A DNA stretch of 64,000 nt from an uncultured Sedimentitalea sp. (GTDB lineage Bacteria; Pseudomonadota; Alphaproteobacteria; Rhodobacterales; Rhodobacteraceae), in assembly GCA_947504115.1 (NCBI GenBank), contig CANNGH010000001.1, forward strand, positions 186,001 through 250,000. The letters are read 5' to 3'. The notes below the pieces were generated by a model. The model was not told the DNA's origin. It saw nothing but the letters and a program-made list of their open reading frames with translations, and ran no database searches. Shown here in pieces: positions 26,801 through 34,731 of the stretch. How positions within the stretch are numbered: the stretch's first letter is position 1; each line of letters begins with the position of its first letter. The position numbers were made by a program, and so were the translations under genes.

Positions 26801-27510
26801 AGCGCCTTGTTCCATGCGGCGGCCGGATCTTCCTCGGCGTAATCGCGCAACTTTTCGACGTCGTCGATCGAGGCATGGTTCTTGGCGATGCGCACGCCCG
26901 CGCCGCGCAGCTTGGCAAAGGCGCGCGACAGGCTTTCGGGCTTCATGCCCAGACGTCCGGCGATCAGCACCTTGTCGTAGGGCAGGGTGACGACACAACT
27001 GCCGGTCTCGCAATTGCTGAGATCCAGCAGGAATTCGGCCACCCGCTGCGCGCCGGTCTGGGCCTTGATCTGTTCGATCTGCCCGATCAGCGCATGTAGC
27101 CGCTGGAACGTCGAGGCGACGATGGAAACCGCCATTTCCGGGTTCTGCTTCATCATGCCGATGAACCCGGCCGACGGGATCTGCAACAGCGTGCAATCGG
27201 TCACGGCCTCGGCCGAAACCGGGTATTCCATGTGCCGCAGCGCCACCGCCTCGCCGAAACTGCCGCCGCGCGTGAACACATCGACAATCGCCTCGTTGCC
27301 GTTGGGCGCGATGCGATAGAGTTTTACCCAGCCATCCAGCACGATATGAATGGCCTGCGCCTTTTCGCCCTGAAGGAACAGCGTCTCGCCCCGTCCGGTG
27401 TTACGCAGGGTCGCGCGTTTCAGCAGTTCTTCGGTCAATTCCTCGGGCAGGCTCTTGAGCAAAAGCGACGCGCGGGCGGTATCGGCATGTTTCGGGATCA
27501 TGGCTGGCAT
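26797..27510 (-). CDS. Nnr/Dnr-type Crp-Fnr family transcriptional regulator
   Basis: A 237-residue regulator: cyclic-nucleotide-binding-like barrel (about 20-130), dimerisation helix, and a helix-turn-helix with recognition segment GMKPESLSRAF. The E--SR pattern matches proteins that read TTGA half-sites, like the four boxes in this window. No N-terminal Cys cluster is present, so it is not an oxygen-sensing Fnr; it resembles the NO-responsive Dnr/Nnr class, which probably senses NO through heme. ATG 27510 has AGGCGGA just upstream; ATG 27501 is an alternative. It likely controls the nir, nor and cytochrome promoters. Confidence 0.88.
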   Translation of the reverse strand: MPAMIPKHADTARASLLLKSLPEELTEELLKRATLRNTGRGETLFLQGEKAQAIHIVLDGWVKLYRIAPNGNEAIVDVFTRGGSFGEAVALRHMEYPVSAEAVTDCTLLQIPSAGFIGMMKQNPEMAVSIVASTFQRLHALIGQIEQIKAQTGAQRVAEFLLDLSNCETGSCVVTLPYDKVLIAGRLGMKPESLSRAFAKLRGAGVRIAKNHASIDDVEKLRDYAEEDPAAAWNKAL

Positions 27511-27701
27511 CAGGTCCGCCTGGCTTGTGGTAACGTCATGACGACACCGAATGGCGACGGCGCGAAACGACAGGACATGCGGCGATAACAGCCGATCGGA
27601 AACTCGCAAAAGCGGCTACGGGATCGCAATTGTCCCGAGCCTTGTCAAGGCGCCGCCCCCTGCGACCCGATGACCACCCTTTGCCGCGCTTGCGTGCATG
27701 C

Positions 27702-28829
27702 TCACGACGTAAGCGCCGCTCGGGTGGGAGACAGCATGGCGGCGGTTATGCCTTGTGCGGTGATGTCGGCGGGCAGGTCGCGCCCCTGGATCAGCGCCGC
27801 TGCCGCGCGCGCCAGCGCCGGGGCCGACTGGATGCCGTATCCACCCTGACCGGCCAGCCAGAAAAAACCCTCGGCTTCGGGCGCGAATCCCGCGACCGGC
27901 GACTTGTCGGCGACGAAGGTCCGCAGGCCGGCCCATTTATGGTCGATCCGGCGCACTTGCATGTCGAACGCGGTTTCGAACCGGTCCACGGCGATCGCCA
28001 CATCCAGTTCGTCGGGCTGGGCGTCGCAGGGCGGGCTGGGGGTTTCGTCGGCGGGCGAAATCAGCAACTTGCCGGCGTCGGGCTTGGCATAGAACTCCTC
28101 GTCCGCATCGATGATCATCGGCCAGTCCTCGATGTCGCAATCCTGCGGTGGCGAGATCAGCAGCGCGGTGCGGCGTTTCGGCGTCAGCCCGATGGTCGCG
28201 ACACCGGCCATCCGGGCGACCTCATCCGCCCATGCACCTGCGGCGTTGACGATAACGGGTGCCGCGTGCCGCGCGGTGCCGGTATCGACCTGCCAGACCC
28301 CGTTCGCGCGCGACAGCCCGCGCAACTCGGCCCCCGTATGCAGCACGCCGTTCGCCGCGCGCAGCCGTCGGAGGTATAGCTGATGCAGCGCGTCCACGTC
28401 GATATCGGCAGCCGAGCCTTCGCGCAGCGCTTGCGCAGCATAGCCGGGCCGCAAAAGCGGCACGCGGTCCTGCAATGTCGCCGGGTCCATCGTCTCGACC
28501 GCATCGCCCAGTTCGGCGCGCAGCTTGCGAAGGGCCGCATCCTGATCGGCGCGTGCGATATAGACGACATCGCGCTGGCGCAGCAGCGGATGCGGGGCGA
28601 ATGCGCTGGCCGGATCCCGCAGATACGCGTCCGATGCGCGCGTCAGCGCCCGGATCGCCGGTGGCCCGTAGGATTGGCTGTAAAGCGCCGCGGAGCGGCC
28701 GGTGGTATGGTATCCGGGCTGGGATTCGCGCTCCAGCAGCAGCACCCGGGCGCCATGATCGGCCAGTTCGGCAGTCACCGACGCCCCCGCCATGCCCGCG
28801 CCGATCACGATGATGTCGTAACTGTCCAT
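27702..28829 (-). CDS. FAD-dependent amino-acid oxidoreductase, DAO family
   Basis: A 375-residue flavoprotein of the D-amino-acid oxidase/glycine oxidase (DadA-like) family. The Rossmann motif IGAGMAG is at residues 9-15, then LLERESQPGYHTTGRSAA, and a C-terminal FAD contact GQGGYGIQSAPA. It would oxidise an amino acid or N-methylated amino acid. ATG 28829 has a GGAGG site. The 191-base gap on its 3' side (27511-27701), shared with the regulator gene, shows no gene or clear box. Confidence 0.88.
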   Translation of the reverse strand: MDSYDIIVIGAGMAGASVTAELADHGARVLLLERESQPGYHTTGRSAALYSQSYGPPAIRALTRASDAYLRDPASAFAPHPLLRQRDVVYIARADQDAALRKLRAELGDAVETMDPATLQDRVPLLRPGYAAQALREGSAADIDVDALHQLYLRRLRAANGVLHTGAELRGLSRANGVWQVDTGTARHAAPVIVNAAGAWADEVARMAGVATIGLTPKRRTALLISPPQDCDIEDWPMIIDADEEFYAKPDAGKLLISPADETPSPPCDAQPDELDVAIAVDRFETAFDMQVRRIDHKWAGLRTFVADKSPVAGFAPEAEGFFWLAGQGGYGIQSAPALARAAAALIQGRDLPADITAQGITAAMLSPTRAALTS

Positions 28830-28981
28830 GCGTTCCTCCAGCGGTTGCGCGCTTGATGCTAGCACCCTGTTTCCGTTTGGAAAGCACGATTCCGATTGCA
28901 AGGCTGCGGCAACGATGCCGGCCTTGGCCCGTCCGCTGCGCGGTCCTGCCCGGTTGACGAACCCGCCCCCGCCGGATTGAA

Positions 28982-30373
28982 ATGGCAGACAGCATCAGCG
29001 CCTTCATGCAGGGAATCATCCAGATGGCAAATGTCGCGACCGGCAAAGCGCCCCCGCCCGCATTTCAAACCGGCGGCCAGACCAACGCCGCCCTTCTGTC
29101 CCGGCGCGAGGCGGCGGTGCCGCGCGGTGTCGCCTCGGCCACGCCGGTCTTTGCCGATCACGCCGAGAACGCGGAATTGTGGGATGTCGAGGGCAACCGT
29201 TACATCGATTTCGTCGGCGGGATCGCCGTGCTGAATACCGGGCATCGCCATCCCGATGTGGTCGCCGCCGCGCGGGCGCAGGAGGATCGTTTCACCCATA
29301 CCAGCTTTCAGGTGGTGCAATACGAACCCTATGTCGCGCTGGCCGAACGGCTGAACGCGCTGGCGCCCGGCGATGATCCGAAAAAGACGCTGCTGGTCAC
29401 CACCGGCGCCGAAGCGGTCGAGAACGCAGTCAAGATCGCGCGCGTGGCGACCGGGCGGCCCGGCATCATCGCCTTTGGCGGGGCCTATCATGGGCGCACG
29501 CTGATGACGCTGGGCCTGACCGGCAAGGTGTCGCCCTACAAGACCGATGTCGGCCCGTTTCCGGCCGATATCTTCCGTGCGCCGTTCCCGTCAACGCGCG
29601 ACGGGATCAGTGTTGCCGACGCGCTGACCGGCCTGCGCAACCTGATGCTGACCGATGCCCAGCCCGAGCGCGTGGCCGCCATCATAATCGAACCGGTTCT
29701 GGGCGAAGGCGGCTATCTGCCGGTCCCGTTCGAGATGCTGCGCGCGTTGCGCGGACTTTGCGACGCGCATGGCATCCTGTTGATCGCGGACGAGATCCAG
29801 GCCGGGTTCGGACGCACCGGTACGTGGTTCGCCATCGAACATTCCGGTGTGGTGCCCGATCTCATCACTGTCGCCAAAAGCATGGCCGGGGGGTATCCGC
29901 TGGCGGGCGTGATCGGGCGGGCGGATATCATGGACAAGATGCCTCCGGGCGGGCTGGGCGGCACCTATGGCGGCAACCCGGTGGCCTGCGCCGCCGCCCT
30001 TGCCGCCATCGACGCGATCGAATCCGACGGGTTGCTGGCGCGTTCGACGGCGCTGGGCGCGCATTTTCGCGACCGGTTCGCCGATATCGCCGCGCGGGTC
30101 GCGCCGGATCGTATCTGGGATATCCGCGGCCTTGGCGCGATGCTGGCGGTGGAGTTCGTGACCGATCACGACAGCGCCGAGCCGGATGCCGCGCTGACCC
30201 GCGCGGTCTGCGCCCATGCGCTGCAACGTGGGCTGATCCTGCTGTCCTGCGGTATGCATGGCAACGCGATCCGGGTGATGGTGCCGCTGACGGCGTCGGA
30301 TGCGATCATCGACGAGGGGCTGGCGATTTTCGAGGCGGCACTTGCCGATGCGCTGGCCGAACTGGCGGAATAG
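28982..30373 (+). CDS. Class III aminotransferase, GabT-like
   Basis: A 463-residue PLP enzyme of the 4-aminobutyrate/2-oxoglutarate aminotransferase type. Motifs are TTGAEAVENAVKIAR, GAYHGRT, a DEIQAGFGRTGTWFA metal/PLP segment, and the Schiff-base Lys in VAKSMAGGYPLAG, with GGTYGGNP following. Likely reactions are GABA or similar omega-amino acid transamination. Starts at 28982 or 29024 (MANVATG) are both possible; the second has an AGGGA nearby. The next aminotransferase begins nine bases after its stop. Confidence 0.88.
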   Translation: MADSISAFMQGIIQMANVATGKAPPPAFQTGGQTNAALLSRREAAVPRGVASATPVFADHAENAELWDVEGNRYIDFVGGIAVLNTGHRHPDVVAAARAQEDRFTHTSFQVVQYEPYVALAERLNALAPGDDPKKTLLVTTGAEAVENAVKIARVATGRPGIIAFGGAYHGRTLMTLGLTGKVSPYKTDVGPFPADIFRAPFPSTRDGISVADALTGLRNLMLTDAQPERVAAIIIEPVLGEGGYLPVPFEMLRALRGLCDAHGILLIADEIQAGFGRTGTWFAIEHSGVVPDLITVAKSMAGGYPLAGVIGRADIMDKMPPGGLGGTYGGNPVACAAALAAIDAIESDGLLARSTALGAHFRDRFADIAARVAPDRIWDIRGLGAMLAVEFVTDHDSAEPDAALTRAVCAHALQRGLILLSCGMHGNAIRVMVPLTASDAIIDEGLAIFEAALADALAELAE

Positions 30374-30382
30374 AACGCCCGC

Positions 30383-31702
30383 ATGTCCCATGTCTTTCCC
30401 CGCCACACCGGACAACAGCCCCCCGTCGCCGTGGGCGGGCAGGGCTGTTATCTGAGCGATGCCAGCGGCAAGCAATATCTCGACGCGTCGGGCGGGGCGG
30501 CGGTGTCCTGCCTTGGCCATGGCGATCCGCAGGTGATCGCGGCGATGAAGGCGCAGCTGGATCAACTGGCCTTTGCCCATACCGGGTTCTTCACCAGCCA
30601 ACCGGCCGAGGATCTGGCCGATCTGCTGATCGAACGCGCGCCCGGCGATCTGGACCGGGTGTTTCTGGTCTCGGGCGGCTCCGAGGCGGTGGAGGCCGCG
30701 ATCAAGCTCGCGCGCCAGTATTTCGTCGAGAAGGGCGAGCCTGGGCGCAATCACCTGATCGCCCGCAAGCAAAGCTATCACGGCAATACGCTGGGCGCGC
30801 TGGCGGTCGGCGGGAACCAGTGGCGGCGCGCGCAATTCGCGCCCTTGCTGATCGGCGCCAGCCATATCGACCCTTGCTATGAATACCGGCTGCGGCAGGA
30901 TTGGGAGACCGCCGAAGCCTATGGCCAGCGCGCCGCCGATCTGCTGGAGCAGGAATTGCTGCGGCTGGGGCCGGAAACCGTCATGGCCTTCGTCGCCGAG
31001 CCGGTGGTCGGTGCGACGCTGGGCGCGGTGCCGCCGGCGCCGGGCTATTTCAGGCGCATCCGCGAGATCTGCGACAAATACGGCATCCTGCTGATACTGG
31101 ACGAGGTGATGTGCGGCATGGGTCGCACCGGCACCCTTTATGCCTGCGAACAGGACGGGATCGCGCCGGATATCCTGTGCATCGCCAAGGGGTTGGGTGC
31201 GGGATATCAACCGATTGGCGCGATGCTGTGTTCGCGAGAAATATATCAAGCGGTTGCCGATGGCAGCGGATTTTTCCAGCATGGCCACACCTATCTGGGT
31301 CATCCGGTCGTGGCGGCGGCGGGCCGGGCCGTGGTGACGGCCCTGATTGAGCGAAAACTTCTGGCGCGGGTGCGTGCCCAGGGGACCAAGCTGCGTGCGG
31401 CGCTGGAGACCCGGTTCGCCGCGCATCCCCATGTCGGAGACATCAGGGGGCGGGGGCTGTTTCTCGGACTGGAACTGGTTTGCGACCGCGTGACCAAAGA
31501 ACCGTTCGATCCGGCGCGCAAGGTGGCGGCGACGCTCAAGGCGGCGGCGTTCGACAATGGCCTGATCTGCTATCCGATGGGCGGCACCATCGACGGCAAG
31601 ACGGGCGATCACGTGCTGCTGGCCCCACCCTTCATCATCGAGGACAGCCACATTGACGAGATCACCGATAAGTTGGAGACCGCTATAAACGCAGTCTGCT
31701 GA
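30383..31702 (+). CDS. Class III aminotransferase
   Basis: A 439-residue PLP-dependent class III aminotransferase distinct from the upstream one. It has VSGGSEAVEAAIKLARQY, SYHGNTLG, DEVMCGMGRTGTLYA and the PLP Lys in CIAKGLGAGYQPIG. It belongs to the broad 'aspartate aminotransferase family'/omega-transaminase group; substrate unknown. It lies in an operon with the GabT-like gene and aspartate dehydrogenase, which suggests a joint route for an amino compound yielding amino groups on oxaloacetate or pyruvate. Confidence 0.88.
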   Translation: MSHVFPRHTGQQPPVAVGGQGCYLSDASGKQYLDASGGAAVSCLGHGDPQVIAAMKAQLDQLAFAHTGFFTSQPAEDLADLLIERAPGDLDRVFLVSGGSEAVEAAIKLARQYFVEKGEPGRNHLIARKQSYHGNTLGALAVGGNQWRRAQFAPLLIGASHIDPCYEYRLRQDWETAEAYGQRAADLLEQELLRLGPETVMAFVAEPVVGATLGAVPPAPGYFRRIREICDKYGILLILDEVMCGMGRTGTLYACEQDGIAPDILCIAKGLGAGYQPIGAMLCSREIYQAVADGSGFFQHGHTYLGHPVVAAAGRAVVTALIERKLLARVRAQGTKLRAALETRFAAHPHVGDIRGRGLFLGLELVCDRVTKEPFDPARKVAATLKAAAFDNGLICYPMGGTIDGKTGDHVLLAPPFIIEDSHIDEITDKLETAINAVC

Positions 31703-31716
31703 AAAAAGGGGGCGAT

Positions 31717-32547
31717 ATGGCGCTGGATCATCTTTGCATCATCGGCGCGGGCAGCATCGCGGCGGAAATGCTCGTCACGCTGGGCCGCGTTCTGGACGCG
31801 CCGTTGCAGCGGCTGACCGTGCTGCAACGTGCCGGCAAGACCGCGCTGCCCGAGGATATGGCACAGGCGGCCGCGCGCTGCGCGCACAGCGTACGCGCCA
31901 GCGACGACCTGGCCGACGTGATTGCCGCCCGTCCCGATCTGGCCATCGAATGTGCCGGCCACAGGGCGGTGCAGGCCTATGGCGCGCGCCTGCTGGAAAA
32001 CGGCATCGAGACGGTGATCGCATCGACCGGAGCTTTGGCCGATGCGGGCCTGCACGATCGTCTGCGGCGCGCGGCATTGGCGGGGCGCACCCGTCTGGTA
32101 CTGCCTGCGGGCGCGGTGGGGGGCATGGATATTCTGGCGGCGCTGAGAAACGGCGATCTGGACTCGGTCGCCTATACGTCGCGCAAACCGCCCCATGCCT
32201 GGCGCGGCACGCCGGCCGAAAAGGAACTGGATCTGGACGATCTGACCGCCGAAGCCGTGTTCTTTGACGGCACCGCGCGCCGCGCCGCCACCGATTATCC
32301 CAAGAACGCCAATGTCGCGGCCACCATCGCGCTGGCCGGTGCCGGGTTCGATGCGACGCGTGTGCGGCTGATCGCCGATCCGCAAGTCACGGCCAATATT
32401 CACGAGGTCAATATCGTGTCCGATGCCGCCGAGGTGCAGATGCGGATCGTCGGCAAGCCCTCGCCGCGCAACCCCAAGACGTCGCTGCCCACCGTTCACA
32501 GCCTCGTGCGCGAGGTGACGCGCCGGCGCGATCCGATTGTGTCGTGA
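31717..32547 (+). CDS. L-aspartate dehydrogenase
   Basis: A 276-residue NAD(P)-dependent aspartate dehydrogenase (NadX/AspDH family): aspartate to iminosuccinate/oxaloacetate plus ammonia. It has Rossmann GAGSIA (residues 10-15), LPAGAVGGMD, YPKNANVAATIALAG, and the Asn/His active-site region ANIHEVNIV. In some bacteria it supplies iminosuccinate for NAD; here no nadA/nadC lies nearby and the neighbours are aminotransferases, so a role in amino-acid breakdown is likelier. ATG 31717 has a GGGGGC ribosome site. Confidence 0.9.
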   Translation: MALDHLCIIGAGSIAAEMLVTLGRVLDAPLQRLTVLQRAGKTALPEDMAQAAARCAHSVRASDDLADVIAARPDLAIECAGHRAVQAYGARLLENGIETVIASTGALADAGLHDRLRRAALAGRTRLVLPAGAVGGMDILAALRNGDLDSVAYTSRKPPHAWRGTPAEKELDLDDLTAEAVFFDGTARRAATDYPKNANVAATIALAGAGFDATRVRLIADPQVTANIHEVNIVSDAAEVQMRIVGKPSPRNPKTSLPTVHSLVREVTRRRDPIVS

Positions 32548-32553
32548 CAGATA

Positions 32554-32582
32554 TTGACCGTGCCGGGTCGCTGCCTTATGCA
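32554..32582 (+). promoter_or_regulatory. Probable tRNA-Gly promoter
   Basis: TTGACC (32554-32559), 17 bases, then TATGCA (32577-32582), ending ten bases before the mature tRNA. The position and -35 match a sigma-70-type promoter. Confidence 0.5.
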
Positions 32583-32592
32583 AGCACCGCAC

Positions 32593-32666
32593 GCGGGCGT
32601 TGTGTAATGGTAAGACCTCAGCCTTCCAAGCTGATGATACGGGTTCGATTCCCGTCGCCCGCTCCA
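32593..32666 (+). tRNA. tRNA-Gly (anticodon TCC)
   Basis: A complete 74-base cloverleaf. The acceptor stem GCGGGCG pairs with CGCCCGC (32656-32662). The anticodon stem TCAGC/GCTGA holds the loop CTTCCAA, with anticodon TCC. The T arm has GGTTCGATTCC, and CCA is encoded (32664-32666). No integrase or direct repeat of the 3' end is nearby. Confidence 0.97.
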
Positions 32667-32790
32667 TCCACCCCTTATTTTCGTGGTGACGACGCGTTGA
32701 CGCGGCATTGCGACGCTTGACCCTGCTGCGCTGCGTTGCGATGAAGCGGCGCGCGATACCGCGCCCGCGGTGATACCGAAGGACCCCTTA

Positions 32791-34602
32791 ATGGCACGCT
32801 CTGCACAGGCGACCGACGCGATTCCCGGCAAGACCGAAGAGCGCGAGAAATCGCGCCAGATCGGCAATCTGGCGGCGCTCTGGCCGTTTCTGCGCCCATA
32901 TCGGTTGTTGATGCTGGGGGCCGGACTGGCGCTGGTGCTGACGGCCTGTGTGTCTCTGGCGCTGCCGCTGGCGGTGCGCCGGGTGGTGGACAATTTCCGC
33001 ACCGGCGACTCCGCGCTGCTGAATCAGTATTTCGTCGCGGCGCTGGCGATTGCGGGGTTGCTGGCGCTGGGCACGGGGCTGCGCTACGCGCTGGTGACGA
33101 AACTGGGCGAACGGGTCGTGGCCGACATCCGCAAGGCCGTGTTCGACCGCATGATCGGGATGAGCCCGGAATTCTTCGAAAACATCATGACCGGCGAGGT
33201 GCTGAGCCGGATCACCACCGACACCACGCTGATCCAGTCGGTTCTGGGCTCGTCGATCTCGATCGCGCTGCGCAATGCGCTGCTGTTCGTGGGCGGTCTG
33301 GCGCTGATGCTGCTGACCTCGCCCAAGCTGACGGGGCTGGTGTTGCTGCTTGTGCCGGTCGTCATCGTGCCGATTCTGGTGCTGGGCCGCCGGTTGCGCG
33401 TGCTCAGCCGCGAAAATCAGGACTGGATCGCGGCGTCCTCCGGCAACGCGTCCGAGTCGCTGACGGCGGCGCAGACGGTGCAGGCGTTCACTCACGAAGC
33501 CGCCAGTCGCGCGCAGTTCGCGGACATGACGGAAACCTCCTACCAGGTGTCGCAGCGGCGTATCCTGACGCGGGCGGTGATGACCGTGATCGTGATCTTC
33601 CTTGTCTTTTCCGGCATCGTCGGCGTGTTGTGGATGGGTGCGCGCGATGTGCGCGGCGGCGTCATGTCCGAGGGCGCGCTGATCCAGTTCGTGATCTATG
33701 CGGTTCTGGTGGCCGGGTCGGTCGCCGCCCTCTCCGAGATCTGGGGCGAATTGCAGCGCGCCGCCGGCGCGACCGAACGGCTGGTCGAATTGCTGCATGC
33801 CAATGACAACGTGCGCGACCCCGACCGCGCGGTCGCGCTGCCCCGGCCCGTGCGCGGCGAGATCGAATTCCGCGACGTGTCGTTCCGTTACCCCGCCCGG
33901 CGCGAGATCGCCGCGCTGGAAAACGTGACGCTGTCGATCACGCCGGGAGAGACGGTGGCTTTTGTCGGCCCCTCGGGCGCGGGAAAGACCACGATCATCC
34001 AGTTGATCCAACGCTTCTATGATCCCGACGAAGGCGAGGTCACGCTGGACGGCGTCGCTTTGCGCGACATGGCGCGCGAGGATTTCCGCAAGGCCATCGC
34101 GCTGGTGCCGCAGGACCCGGTGATCTTTGCCGCCAGCGCGCGCGACAATATCCGCTTTGGCCGCCCCGAGGCCAGCGACACCGAGGTCGAACAGGCTGCT
34201 CGCGCCGCCGCCGCGCACGACTTCATCATGGCGCTGCCGCAGGGCTATGACAGCTATGTGGGCGAGCGCGGCGTGATGCTGTCGGGCGGACAGAAACAGC
34301 GTATCGCCATCGCCCGCGCCATCCTGCGGGATGCACCGGTGCTGCTGCTGGACGAGGCGACCAGCGCGCTGGATGCAGAAAGCGAACGTGCGGTGCAGGC
34401 GGCGGTGGACAAGCTGAGCGCCGACCGCACCACGCTGATCGTCGCGCATCGCCTCGCCACGGTGAAAAAGGCCGACCGCATCGTGGTGCTGGACCAGGGG
34501 CGCATCGTCGCCACCGGCCCGCATGACCAGCTGGTCGCCGAGGGCGGTCTTTACGCGCGGCTGGCGCGGCTGCAATTCACCGACGGGATCGCGGCGGAAT
34601 AG
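32791..34602 (+). CDS. ABC exporter, fused membrane and ATPase domains
   Basis: A 603-residue half-transporter of the MsbA/LmrA-like type. Six membrane helices (about 35-330) are followed by an ATPase with Walker A GPSGAGKT, signature LSGGQKQRIAIARA, Walker B LLLDEATSALD and H-loop AHRLATV. It probably exports lipids or drugs as a homodimer. ATG 32791 has GAAGGA upstream; a GTG at 32770 would add seven residues. It stands alone between tRNA-Gly and the acyl-CoA synthetase. Confidence 0.92.
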   Translation: MARSAQATDAIPGKTEEREKSRQIGNLAALWPFLRPYRLLMLGAGLALVLTACVSLALPLAVRRVVDNFRTGDSALLNQYFVAALAIAGLLALGTGLRYALVTKLGERVVADIRKAVFDRMIGMSPEFFENIMTGEVLSRITTDTTLIQSVLGSSISIALRNALLFVGGLALMLLTSPKLTGLVLLLVPVVIVPILVLGRRLRVLSRENQDWIAASSGNASESLTAAQTVQAFTHEAASRAQFADMTETSYQVSQRRILTRAVMTVIVIFLVFSGIVGVLWMGARDVRGGVMSEGALIQFVIYAVLVAGSVAALSEIWGELQRAAGATERLVELLHANDNVRDPDRAVALPRPVRGEIEFRDVSFRYPARREIAALENVTLSITPGETVAFVGPSGAGKTTIIQLIQRFYDPDEGEVTLDGVALRDMAREDFRKAIALVPQDPVIFAASARDNIRFGRPEASDTEVEQAARAAAAHDFIMALPQGYDSYVGERGVMLSGGQKQRIAIARAILRDAPVLLLDEATSALDAESERAVQAAVDKLSADRTTLIVAHRLATVKKADRIVVLDQGRIVATGPHDQLVAEGGLYARLARLQFTDGIAAE

Positions 34603-34731
34603 AACCCGTCGATTTCACGACATAAAGACGACCGTCGCCGCCGCCAACGGCTTGCGTATGCGCGTCTTTCCGCCCATCCTGCCTGCAGGACGCATGCCCG
34701 CCCGCCGGGCCTGAAGGGGAAGGAACACGCC

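Noticed and set aside
32593-32666. tRNA-Gly as an integration site for a mobile element
   Set aside because: No integrase, no repeat of the tRNA 3' end, and normal flanking genes on both sides.
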